A DNA stretch of 64,000 bases from Roseateles sp. YR242. GTDB taxonomy: Bacteria; Pseudomonadota; Gammaproteobacteria; Burkholderiales; Burkholderiaceae_C. The stretch lies in NCBI RefSeq assembly GCF_900109745.1, contig NZ_FOAV01000016.1, forward strand, positions 58,094 through 122,093, in the 5' to 3' direction. The translations under genes were made by a program, and so were the position numbers. Positions 8,386-16,170 of the stretch are shown one piece after another (the first letter of the stretch is position 1; the number at the start of each line of letters is the position of its first letter). The notes under the pieces are model-generated. The model was not told the origin of the DNA and made no database searches. It saw only the letters and a program-made list of their open reading frames with translations.

Positions 8386-8955
8386 ATGAATCAGCCTGTT
8401 TCCCGCTCCGTATCCTCCCAGCAGCAAGCCGCTGCGCCGCAGTCCCCGCAGTCTCCGCATGCCGCCGGCGCCTCTGGGTCCCCCCCGCGTACGTTTGGCA
8501 GCGGCCACCCGCCTCGCATCGCCATCGTGTCCGCCAGCTGGCATGCCGACCTGGTCGGCCAATGCCGCGACGCTGCGGTGAAGGGCCTCGAAGCGGCCGG
8601 CCCCTGTCACATCACCCACATCCATGTGCCTGGCGCCTTCGAGACTCCGTTGCATGCCCTGAAGCTGGCGCGCAGTGGCCAGTTTGATGCGGTGCTCGCC
8701 TGCGCCCTGGTGGTGGACGGCGGCATCTACCGCCATGACTTCGTGGCGCAGGCCGTGATCGACGGGCTGATGCGTGCGCAGATGGACACGGGCGTGCCGG
8801 TGTTCTCCGCCGTGCTCACCCCGTTGGCCTTCCATGAGCATGCGGTGCATCATCAGTTCTTCCATGAGCATCTGGTGCACAAGGGCACGGAGCTGGCCGC
8901 CGCGTGCGTGGCCACGCTCACCAGCCTGCGGCAGATCGAGGCGCTGTCCTCATGA
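8386..8955 (+). CDS. ribH2: 6,7-dimethyl-8-ribityllumazine synthase, type II
   Basis: Product of 189 residues. It joins 5-amino-6-ribitylaminouracil to 3,4-dihydroxy-2-butanone 4-phosphate to form the direct riboflavin precursor, in the cytoplasm. The sequence resembles Brucella/rhizobial RibH2 (decameric type II), not the icosahedral RibH1: ASWHADLVGQCRDA, VPGAFETPLHALKLA, VVDGGIYRHDFVAQAVIDG, and a His-rich segment with FHEHAVHHQFFHEHL. The N-terminal 45 residues are Ser/Ala/Gln/Pro-rich and precede the catalytic fold. ATG 8386 was chosen for its AAGAAGG upstream and because an upstream GTG at 8341 gives a poor leader. It stands alone behind the FMN riboswitch with no other rib gene in the window. 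Its end overlaps the converging pseudouridine synthase by 6 bp. Confidence 0.94.
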   Translation: MNQPVSRSVSSQQQAAAPQSPQSPHAAGASGSPPRTFGSGHPPRIAIVSASWHADLVGQCRDAAVKGLEAAGPCHITHIHVPGAFETPLHALKLARSGQFDAVLACALVVDGGIYRHDFVAQAVIDGLMRAQMDTGVPVFSAVLTPLAFHEHAVHHQFFHEHLVHKGTELAAACVATLTSLRQIEALSS

Positions 8956-9891
8956 GCGCCTGATCGACCCCGGGACGCCCGCCAACTGCAACCGGGTGCT
9001 GAAGCGCCTTGCCTGGCCGGTGACCGGATCGTCGAAGCGCAGGGTCCGCGCCAGCAACTGCAGCGGATGGGAGAAGTCCGGGGTGTCCTCCGCCGCTTGC
9101 AGCACCGGGTAGATCCGGTCGCCCATCAGCGGCAGGCCCAAGGCGCACATCTGCGCACGAAGCTGATGTTTGGCGCCGGTGGCGGGTTGGAGCTCATAAC
9201 GCGCCCACCCGCCATCGAGCCGTTCCAGCACGCTCACCCGCGTGAAGGCATTGGGCTCGCCCGGCACGGTCTGCATCTGCATGAAGTCCACCGGGTGCTC
9301 TTCCAGCCGCGTGGCCAGGTCCACCGGGAAGGCTTGGGTGTCGGACCAGGGCGCTATCGCCTCATAGACCTTGTCCACCTCGCGATCCCGGAACAGCCGC
9401 TGATAGGCGTCCCGGCTGTCCGCGCGCACGGAGAACAGCACCAGTCCAGCCGTCTCGCGGTCCAGTCGGTGCAGGGGGCTGAGGTCTGCGATGCCCGTGA
9501 GCCGACGCAGCCGTGTCAGCAGGGTCTGCTGCACATAACGGCCCTTGGGCGTCACCGGCAGGAAGTGCGGCTTGTCCGCCACCAGCAGGTGCTCGTCCTG
9601 ATGAACGATGCCGACCTCGCCGGGGACCTGCGGCTCGTCCGCCAGCCAGCGCCAGTAATACAGCCGCCGCCCGCGGCAGGGTGCAAAAGGGGCGTCGATC
9701 GGCAGCGGCTCGCCGCGCTCATCCAGCACGTCGCCCCGGGCCATTCGCTCGGCCCAGTCCTGTCGCGCCACCAGGGGCAGCCGCTCGGCGAGGAAGTCCA
9801 GCACCAGCGCCCATGGCCCGGGCGGGCACGACAAGGCGGACGCGGCCACGCCATCGCGCAGCGGCAGTGCCAGCTTGGTGGGGCGGGCCAT
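8950..9891 (-). CDS. RluA-family RNA pseudouridine synthase
   Basis: Product of 313 residues that isomerises uridine to pseudouridine in rRNA or tRNA. The RluA motif II is SPLHRLDRETAGLVLFSV, with the catalytic Asp in HRLDR at about residue 143. VHQDEHLLVADKPHFLPVTP is motif I, and KHQLRAQMCALGLPLMGD is the C-terminal motif. The N-terminal ~85 residues hold the partial S4-like region with RGDVLDERG. Many Burkholderiales annotate such genes as tRNA-32/23S-746 type; target assignment from sequence alone is unsafe. The gene ends inside ribH2 and follows a binding-protein-like gene by 5 bp. Confidence 0.92.
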   Translation of the reverse strand: MARPTKLALPLRDGVAASALSCPPGPWALVLDFLAERLPLVARQDWAERMARGDVLDERGEPLPIDAPFAPCRGRRLYYWRWLADEPQVPGEVGIVHQDEHLLVADKPHFLPVTPKGRYVQQTLLTRLRRLTGIADLSPLHRLDRETAGLVLFSVRADSRDAYQRLFRDREVDKVYEAIAPWSDTQAFPVDLATRLEEHPVDFMQMQTVPGEPNAFTRVSVLERLDGGWARYELQPATGAKHQLRAQMCALGLPLMGDRIYPVLQAAEDTPDFSHPLQLLARTLRFDDPVTGQARRFSTRLQLAGVPGSIRRS

Positions 9892-9896
9892 GAGGC

Positions 9897-10919
9897 TCAG
9901 TCGACCTGGGCCGGGCCGCGACCGCGCTCGTCCAGATAACGCAGCAGGCGCTGGTGATCCTCGGCGTCCAGCGGGAGCTTGCGCCGCCAGGCGCGGATCC
10001 AGGCATCGCGTTGTGGGTCCACCGCCATCTGCCGCAGGGCCTTGTCGATTGCCAGGATCGCCACCCGGCCCTCGGGCGTGCGGCTGCAGCCCGCCGTGGC
10101 CAGCGTGGTGCTGCGCCCCTCGGCCACCGGCAGCTTCGCCAGGCCCGGTGCCTCGGGGTGCTGAGCCATATAGTCATCCACCGTGGCGGGATATTCCAGC
10201 GTGTAGTCCATGCGCCTCGCCTTCAGCATGGGCAGCAGGTTGGTGCTGCGGCCGGCCACGATGGTGCGGGGCGCGCGTTCGGGGTGGGTGGCGAGCAGCT
10301 TGTCGATGCGGGGGCCGTAGCTGCGATTGCGGGGCAGCAGGCCGACCAGGTCCGAGCGCTGCAGCAGGTCCGACAGCTGCAGCACCTGTCCGTCCTTCAC
10401 GAACTTCCCCATGTCTTCCAGCCGCACCACCACATGGATCTGCCGCGAGACCTGCGGCGGGTAGAGCGAGGTGAAGTACAGCCACTGCAGCCGTTCAGGC
10501 GTGCGCACATGCAGCACGCTGCACAGCGTCTCGCCCTGCCGGGCCAGGGCTTCGAACCGTGGCAGGCTCACCTCCAGGAACTCATGCCGGAACTGCGGCA
10601 TGCGGTCCACCAGCAGGTGGAGGAAGCCGTCCACTTCGCCCTCCCCCAGGTCCTGCGGGCGTTGCGGGGCGCGACCGTCCTTGAAGGTGAAATGCGGGGG
10701 CAGGTCCGCGACCACCCAGTGGATGGTCGAGGTGGGCCATGCAGGTGCTGCCGCCGCGCTTGCGGCGCCCGCGCCCGTGGATTGCGAAGGCGGATGCGCG
10801 GGCATCTGGGGCGAAGCGGGATGTGCCTGCGCAGGGCCACACAGCGCCAACAGCGTCATCATCGCCATCGCTGCCGCCCACACCGGCGGCACCAGGTCCG
10901 GGCGCCGGTGCAGCATCAA
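9897..10919 (-). CDS. periplasmic solute-binding-like protein (TIGR02285-type)
   Basis: Product of 340 residues with an N-terminal signal peptide (hydrophobic segment about 13-32, cleavage after AQA). The mature part is a family-3-like binding fold: TIHWVVADLPPHFTFKDG opens the first strand, and LLPRNRSYGPRIDKLL and GRSTNLLPMLKARRMDYTLE are typical hinge and second-lobe segments. It lacks a neighbouring permease or ATPase, so it probably senses or binds a ligand rather than feeding a transporter; such stand-alone proteins are common near GGDEF genes in related bacteria. The ligand is unknown. It lies 17 bp downstream of the MurA-like gene on the same strand. Confidence 0.75.
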   Translation of the reverse strand: MMLHRRPDLVPPVWAAAMAMMTLLALCGPAQAHPASPQMPAHPPSQSTGAGAASAAAAPAWPTSTIHWVVADLPPHFTFKDGRAPQRPQDLGEGEVDGFLHLLVDRMPQFRHEFLEVSLPRFEALARQGETLCSVLHVRTPERLQWLYFTSLYPPQVSRQIHVVVRLEDMGKFVKDGQVLQLSDLLQRSDLVGLLPRNRSYGPRIDKLLATHPERAPRTIVAGRSTNLLPMLKARRMDYTLEYPATVDDYMAQHPEAPGLAKLPVAEGRSTTLATAGCSRTPEGRVAILAIDKALRQMAVDPQRDAWIRAWRRKLPLDAEDHQRLLRYLDERGRGPAQVD

Positions 10920-10936
10920 GGTTCAGCCAGCCAGGT

Positions 10937-12238
10937 TCAGTCGCCTTCGACCCATTCCACCCGGGCGCCGAGGCGGGTGATGTTCTCGGCGAACTGGGGA
11001 TGGGCGCGGCGCACGGGCGCGGCGTTGTGGATGACCGACTTGCCGGGGATGCTGGCCGCCACCATCAGCAGGGCAATGGCCACGCGGATGATGTAGGGGC
11101 TTTCCACCTCGGCCGGCGTCAGCGGCTTGCCGCCGAAGGTGACCATGCGGTGCGGGTCCGAGAGGAAAGCGTGGGCGCCGAACTTGGAGAGTTCGGTGGT
11201 CCAGCCCATGGCCCCGTCATAGACCTTGTTCCAGAACATCACGCTGCCTTCGGCCTTCACGCCCAGGGCCACGAAGATCGGCAGCAGGTCCACCGGCAGG
11301 TAAGGCCAGGGCGCCGCTTCCACCTTCTGCAGGATGTTGCGGGTGAAGGGCTCCTTGACCTTGAGCGAGCCGTTCACCACCGTGCGCGACCAGCCCTCTT
11401 CATGCACGACCTGCACGCCGAACTTGGCGAAGGTGCGGTCGATCAGCGGGAACTGCTCCGGGTGGGAATTCTTGACCCGCACGTCGCCGCCGGTGATGGC
11501 GCCCAGCGCCAGGAAGGTGACGATCTCGTGGAAGTCCTCGGCGAAGGTGAATTCGCCGCCTCCCAGGGACGACACGCCATGGATGGTCAGGCGCGAGGTG
11601 CCCAGGCCTTCCAGTTTCGCACCCAGCATCTGCATGAACTGGCAGAACTCCTGCACATGCGGCTCGCTGGCGGCATTCATCAGCGTGGAGGTGCCGTCCG
11701 CCAGCGCGGCGCACAGCACGAAGTTTTCGGTGGTGGTGACCGAGGCGTAGTCGGTCCAGTGGTCGTTGTGGCGCAGCTTGCCTTGCACCTTCAGCAGCAG
11801 GCCGTCGGCGGCGCGGTCCACCGAGGCGCCGAAGCGCTCGAACACCTCCACATGCGGATCGATCTCGCGGGCCCCCAGGGTGCAGCCCTTCACGTCATCC
11901 TCGATGCGGGCGGCGCCAAAACGCGCCATCAGCCCCGGCACCAGCATGATGGAGCTGCGCATTTCTTCGGGCAGGTGGTCCTTGGCGGGGTCGAAGTGCG
12001 TGTCCTGGTGGTGCAGGTCCAGCACGCCGGTGCTGAAATCCACCGAGACGGCGCTGCCGAGCTGGCGGAAGACCTCCAGGATCTTCTTGACGTCGGTGAT
12101 CTCGGGCACGCCGTGCAGCCGGATGGGTTCCCGCGTCAGCAGCGTTGCGCACAGGATGGGCAACACGGCGTTCTTGTTGGCCGAGGGAACGATGCGGCCC
12201 TTCAGGGGGGAGCCGCCGTGGACGATGAGGTTGGACAT
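10937..12238 (-). CDS. murA: UDP-N-acetylglucosamine 1-carboxyvinyltransferase-like enzyme (MurA paralogue)
   Basis: Product of 433 residues with the EPSP-synthase/MurA fold. MurA adds enolpyruvate from PEP to UDP-GlcNAc in the first committed step of peptidoglycan synthesis. The catalytic features are kept: Lys-Asn in ANKNAVLPIL (residues 21-30), the loop Cys in GCTLGAREIDPH, the Asp in YLPVDLLPIF and the Arg in YIIRVAIALL. Surrounding sequence, however, is well diverged from canonical MurA: SANKNA replaces SGAKNA, and the C-terminus reads AAPVRRAHPQFAENITRLGA instead of the usual IYHIDRGYERIEDKL type. It is therefore probably a second, specialised paralogue, with the main murA elsewhere. 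It is not in a cell-wall gene cluster. Confidence 0.82.
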   Translation of the reverse strand: MSNLIVHGGSPLKGRIVPSANKNAVLPILCATLLTREPIRLHGVPEITDVKKILEVFRQLGSAVSVDFSTGVLDLHHQDTHFDPAKDHLPEEMRSSIMLVPGLMARFGAARIEDDVKGCTLGAREIDPHVEVFERFGASVDRAADGLLLKVQGKLRHNDHWTDYASVTTTENFVLCAALADGTSTLMNAASEPHVQEFCQFMQMLGAKLEGLGTSRLTIHGVSSLGGGEFTFAEDFHEIVTFLALGAITGGDVRVKNSHPEQFPLIDRTFAKFGVQVVHEEGWSRTVVNGSLKVKEPFTRNILQKVEAAPWPYLPVDLLPIFVALGVKAEGSVMFWNKVYDGAMGWTTELSKFGAHAFLSDPHRMVTFGGKPLTPAEVESPYIIRVAIALLMVAASIPGKSVIHNAAPVRRAHPQFAENITRLGARVEWVEGD

Positions 12239-12330
12239 GGGCCGCGCGAACCAGTTGGAGCAATCAGGCTGCGATTATCGACGCAGCATCGAAGACCGGC
12301 CATGCCCTGCGGGCATCTGGTCACGTTCTT

Positions 12331-13287
12331 TCACGAACTGGCGCCCGGATCCAGCCGTCGCGCCCGTGCCAGGCGCCAGGCTTCGGCCGGGTCGTCGCCG
12401 TAGACCTGCTCGGCGGTGGTGGCCGTCTCGCGCCGATGAGTGTCGATGGCGATGCGCTTGTCGAAGACAAAACACTCGCCCAGCCAGTCGGCCTCCGCAT
12501 CGGGCATCTGGGCGAAGTAGTTGACGATGCCGCCCTCCAGCTGGCGCACGGCCAGGCCCTGGTCGCTCATCCAGCCGGACAGCTTCTCGCAGCGGATGCC
12601 TCCGGTGCAGTACATGGCCACCGTCTTGCCCGCCTGCTTCCAGACCTCGGCGTGGGCCTGCACGTAGGCGGGGAAATCGCGGAAGTGCCGCACCTCGGGG
12701 TCAACCGCGCCGGCGAAGTGGCCGAGCTGGAACTCGAAGTGGTTGCGGTTGTCCAGCACCACCACGTCGTCACGGCGGATCAGCTCGCGCCAGTCCTGCG
12801 GGGAGACGTGGGTGTCCGGCCGGTCTTCCAGGCCGGACACGCCGGGCAGGCCAAAGGCCACCAGCTCCGGCTTTTCATGCACCTTCAGCAGTGTGAAGGG
12901 GCGCGTGATGCAGAAGCTGCGCTTGAACTGCAGGTCGGCCAGGGCGGGGTGTTCCTGCAGCGCGGCTTCGTAGGCGGCCAGCGCCGGCGTCGGCCCGCCG
13001 ATGGCACCGGAGATGCCTTCGGGCGCCAGCAGGATGTTGCCGCCCACCTGGCGGCCCAGGCGTTCATAGGTCTGCCGCAGGTGCTGCGCCAGGCTGGGCG
13101 TGTCGTCCAGGGCGACGAACTTGTAGAACGAGCTGTGCTGATGCTCCACCAAGTCCGGCGCGGGCGTGTCGGCCGAATGCGCCGAATGCGCCGAATGCCC
13201 CGGACCAGCGGATGCGGCGGCGGAAGGCGCGGCGGCGGCGCTGGTGGGAGCGCCGTCGGGCGCGTCGATGGCAGAGGAGGCGGGCAT
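12331..13287 (-). CDS. trhO: tRNA uridine(34) hydroxylase TrhO (rhodanese family)
   Basis: Product of 318 residues. TrhO hydroxylates the wobble uridine to 5-hydroxyuridine without a prephenate cofactor. The N-terminal domain begins FYKFVALDDTPSLAQHL, the rhodanese domain contains DNRNHFEFQLGHF, and the active-site Cys is C227 in MYCTGGIRCEKLSGWM. GECFVFDKRIAID is the family's C-terminal motif. The first 45 or so residues are an Ala/Ser/Pro/His extension absent from typical homologues; three exact 9-bp repeats at 13172-13198 encode AHS units there. It lies about 100 bp downstream of the desulfurase-rhodanese fusion, also a sulfur-relay gene. Confidence 0.92.
   Translation of the reverse strand: MPASSAIDAPDGAPTSAAAAPSAAASAGPGHSAHSAHSADTPAPDLVEHQHSSFYKFVALDDTPSLAQHLRQTYERLGRQVGGNILLAPEGISGAIGGPTPALAAYEAALQEHPALADLQFKRSFCITRPFTLLKVHEKPELVAFGLPGVSGLEDRPDTHVSPQDWRELIRRDDVVVLDNRNHFEFQLGHFAGAVDPEVRHFRDFPAYVQAHAEVWKQAGKTVAMYCTGGIRCEKLSGWMSDQGLAVRQLEGGIVNYFAQMPDAEADWLGECFVFDKRIAIDTHRRETATTAEQVYGDDPAEAWRLARARRLDPGASS
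13172..13198. repeat. 9-bp tandem repeat inside trhO
   Basis: Three exact copies of GCCGAATGC encode the AHSAHSAHS stretch of the TrhO N-terminal extension. The period is a multiple of three, so copy number changes would keep the frame. Confidence 0.9.
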
Positions 13288-13389
13288 GGAAATCAGGACG
13301 TCGCGGGAACGGAACGGCAGGGAGGGTGGCTGCGAATGCAGATGCGGGTGCGGATGTCGTTGCGGATGCGGCTGGCTGGGGGCCGGTGG

Positions 13390-15759
13390 CTACATGTACA
13401 GCGCCGAATCCAGGGCCTCGGCCCGCAGCGCCTGGTCCCGCGGCCACAGGGCCAGGCCACCCGCCAGGGTGTAGGCGGCTTCATGCCCGAGGCGCCGCAA
13501 GGCCAGCGCGGCCTGTGCGCTGCGGTTGCCGCTGCGGCAGAAGAAGATCAGCGGCACATCCGCCGGCAGCTGCAGCCATTCGGGCAGGGCGTCCACCAGG
13601 CGCGAGAGCGGCGTGGCATGGAGGTGGTGGCCCGGGCCGAGTTCGGGCAGGTCGGGCATCAGGCTCAGCCGCTGCTCATAGGGCTCGCGGACGTCGATCA
13701 GCCGCGCTTTTGGCGACTGCTGCAGCAAGTCGCGCAGGGCGTCCAGGTCCACTTCGATGGCAGCGCCGGCCAGGGCCGCATCGGGCGGCTCCACCCGGGC
13801 GCCGCAGGCCATGGTCTTGAACTCGGTCAGCGGGAAGTGGCGCTCCAGCCCGGCCTTGGCGGCCGCAAAGGCGGTGGCGTCCAGCGTGCCGCGCAGGGCG
13901 TGGGCCAGCAGCGGCTGGCGGGCGGCTTCGGCGCTGAAGGTGGTGGCAAAGCGCTGGTCGTAGTCGTGGGCGGGGGCCAGCACCAGGTGGGGCCCCACGG
14001 TTTCGGCCAGGTGGCGCAGGGAGTCGCGGAAGGCCAGGGGCGCGCTCTGCGAGAAATCGCTGCGGCCCAGCGCGCCGGGCATGACGGTGTCGCCAACGAA
14101 TGCCACGCTGGTCTCGCCATGGGTGCTCAGCAGATAGGCGGTCGAATCTTCAGTGTGGCCGGGGGTGGCCAGGCGGCGCAGGCGGCGCTCGCCCAGCGTC
14201 AAAGCTTCCTGGCCTGCGGGCCAGCCCAGCGGATCAATGGGGCCGGCCGGGGCCAGATGGCCCACGGCGTCCCTCAGCGCGGCAGCGGAGGAGGCGTGGT
14301 CACCATGGCTGTGGGTGTCCAGCACGGCCACCAGCTGATAGTCCTGACATCGCACCCATTGGGCCAGCCGGTCGGTCAGTTCAGGCAGGGGGTCGATGAC
14401 CACGCAGCGGCGGCTGGCCGCGTCGGCGATCAGCCAGCAGCAGGCGCCGTCCACCATGAAGCGGGTGATGCCGTCGGCGGGCTGGGGGTGGTTGCCGTCG
14501 GGGCTGAGGCAGTGGTCGCGCAGGGCTTCGCCGCAGGCGCGGATGCGGGCGCAGGCCTCACGGATGAAGGTCTCGTCCACGGCGGGGCCGAAGGACAGCC
14601 GCACGGCGGATTCCGTCTGGGCCGCTGGCAGGCCCATGGCCTCCAGCACGTGGCTGGGTTGGGCCTTGGCGGCGCTGCAGGCGGAGCCTCCGCTGATGCG
14701 GATGTCCGCCGCGTCAAAGAGGTCCAGGAGCAGCTTGGAGCTGAGGCCGGGCACCGAGAAATTCAGCGTGGTGGGCAGGGTGGTGGCCTGCGGGGCGTTG
14801 AAGCGCAGTTCCGGGAAGGCATCGCGCAGCGCGGCGGTCAGCCGGTCTCGGAAGGCCTGCAGGGTGGCCAGGTCCCGAAAGCTGCCGCCCTCCTCCAGCG
14901 CGGCCAGCACGGCGCCCAGTGCGGCGATGCCGGACATGTTCTCGGTGCCGGAGCGCAGGGCGCTTTCCTGGCCGCCACCGGCCATCAGCGGTGTGAACGG
15001 GGCGCCGGCCCGCACGTACAGCAGGCCGATGCCTTTGGGGGCGTAGAGCTTGTGACCGGAGAACGGTGCGTAGTCCACACCCCAGGCTTCCAGCCGCAGG
15101 GGCAGTTTGCCCAGGGCCTGGACGCCGTCCACCAGCCAGAACGGGCGCTGCGGGCAGGCGGCCAGCACGGCGGCGATGCCATCCAGGTCGGAGATCACGC
15201 CGGTTTCATTGTTGGCGGCCATGGTGCAGACCAGCCCGGCCTGCGGCGCGTACTGGCGCAGCCATGCCAGATCGTGGCGGCCGTCCGACCCGACCGGGAT
15301 GGCCTTCACCTCCAGGCCGAGGCCCAGCAGTTGATTCCAGTGGCGCAGCGCTTCTGGCACGGCCTTGTGTTCTGTGGCGCCGTAAAGCAGCCAGCGCACG
15401 GGTGGACGGGTTTCCAGCGGCGAGGGGTTGGCCGGCTGCAACGCGGTGCCGGTCGCTTCGGCAAGGGCGCCAGGAAGCGCGAGGGCATCGGCCCCCGCCG
15501 CGCGCAGGGCACTCAGCGCGGACAGCACGGCGGTCTGAATGCCTTCAGTGGCACCGCTGAGGAACAGCAGCTGGCCTGTCTCTACCCCCAGGACACGCCG
15601 GGCCCGGGCGCGTACGGCGTCCATCAGCGCACGGGCTTTCAGGCCGGTGCTGTGGATGCTGCTGGGGTTGCCGAAATCCTGGTCCATCACGGCCAGCGCG
15701 GCGGCGCGGGCCTGTGCCAGCACGGGCGTGGTGGCGTTGGCGTCGAGATAGATTTCCAT
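13390..15759 (-). CDS. cysteine desulfurase - persulfide dioxygenase-like - rhodanese fusion
   Basis: Product of 789 residues with three complete sulfur domains. Residues 1-400 are a NifS/IscS-type cysteine desulfurase: PLP lysine K237 in FSGHKLYAPKG and a catalytic Cys C361 in ISGGSACSAAK. Residues about 430-660 are a metallo-beta-lactamase fold of the ETHE1 type: HSHGDH at 483-488, PGHT with H535, GDT with D557, GRSDF at 565-569 and PAHDY with H598, matching the iron ligands and signature of glutathione persulfide dioxygenases. Residues about 665-789 form a rhodanese domain with Cys C741 in FFCRSGNRSAQ. Every active-site residue needed is present. The protein should release sulfur from cysteine as persulfide and oxidise or transfer it. 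No signal peptide; cytoplasmic. The next gene downstream is trhO, another rhodanese-fold enzyme. Confidence 0.9.
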   Translation of the reverse strand: MEIYLDANATTPVLAQARAAALAVMDQDFGNPSSIHSTGLKARALMDAVRARARRVLGVETGQLLFLSGATEGIQTAVLSALSALRAAGADALALPGALAEATGTALQPANPSPLETRPPVRWLLYGATEHKAVPEALRHWNQLLGLGLEVKAIPVGSDGRHDLAWLRQYAPQAGLVCTMAANNETGVISDLDGIAAVLAACPQRPFWLVDGVQALGKLPLRLEAWGVDYAPFSGHKLYAPKGIGLLYVRAGAPFTPLMAGGGQESALRSGTENMSGIAALGAVLAALEEGGSFRDLATLQAFRDRLTAALRDAFPELRFNAPQATTLPTTLNFSVPGLSSKLLLDLFDAADIRISGGSACSAAKAQPSHVLEAMGLPAAQTESAVRLSFGPAVDETFIREACARIRACGEALRDHCLSPDGNHPQPADGITRFMVDGACCWLIADAASRRCVVIDPLPELTDRLAQWVRCQDYQLVAVLDTHSHGDHASSAAALRDAVGHLAPAGPIDPLGWPAGQEALTLGERRLRRLATPGHTEDSTAYLLSTHGETSVAFVGDTVMPGALGRSDFSQSAPLAFRDSLRHLAETVGPHLVLAPAHDYDQRFATTFSAEAARQPLLAHALRGTLDATAFAAAKAGLERHFPLTEFKTMACGARVEPPDAALAGAAIEVDLDALRDLLQQSPKARLIDVREPYEQRLSLMPDLPELGPGHHLHATPLSRLVDALPEWLQLPADVPLIFFCRSGNRSAQAALALRRLGHEAAYTLAGGLALWPRDQALRAEALDSALYM

Positions 15760-16170
15760 GGCGTGGCCGGGCTAGAGGGGGCGTTGTGGTGGCGATGGTC
15801 CCTGCGCCGGGCACAGCTGTACCAAGTCAGGTCACCAGCCGTGATGGTACCGGCTGACCCCTGCCACCGCCTACGCCCTGGGCGCCCGCCGGACATACCC
15901 TCCCCGCCCACCCATATGCTCCCACCAAATATGCCCACCCCCTCCCCTTGGCGGCCGCAAGGCCCGCCCCTTCTCGCAACAGCCCGGGTCAGCGTCTCCC
16001 GACCGACCGACCGACGGACGGCCTCCCTTGGCGGCCGCAAGGCCCGCCCCCTCCAGCCACATCCTTGGTCAGGGTCCCCCTGACCAACGGATGGCGCCCC
16101 TCGGGGGCAGGAGCGAAGCGACTGGGGGGCACCATACAATCTGGTGTTATTGCTTTTCAGAAAAACAATC
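15760..16170. other. intergenic region with GC-rich direct repeats
   Basis: No credible gene lies here; an ORF on the minus strand runs through it but has no family features. The 24-mer CTTGGCGGCCGCAAGGCCCGCCCC occurs twice (15947-15970 and 16027-16050), 80 bp apart, separated by a GACC microsatellite near 16000. The end, CGCCCCTCGGGGGCAGGAGC near 16094, is of a type commonly seen between genes in Burkholderiales. The region should hold the psd promoter. Confidence 0.6.
15947..16050. repeat. pair of 24-bp direct repeats
   Basis: Identical 24-mers at 15947-15970 and 16027-16050. Each contains the near-palindrome CCTTGGCGGCCGCAAGG, so each could also form a hairpin. Role unknown. Confidence 0.85.

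Noticed and set aside
9954..12403. Long plus-strand ORFs opposite the binding-like and MurA-like genes.
   Set aside because: Antisense to well-supported genes, with Gln/His/Arg-rich translations typical of shadow frames.
12436..16083. A 1215-residue open frame on the plus strand.
   Set aside because: It runs antisense to trhO and the desulfurase fusion, whose products have complete active sites. Its composition (Gly/Gln/Arg/His-rich) is that of the opposite strand of GC-rich genes.
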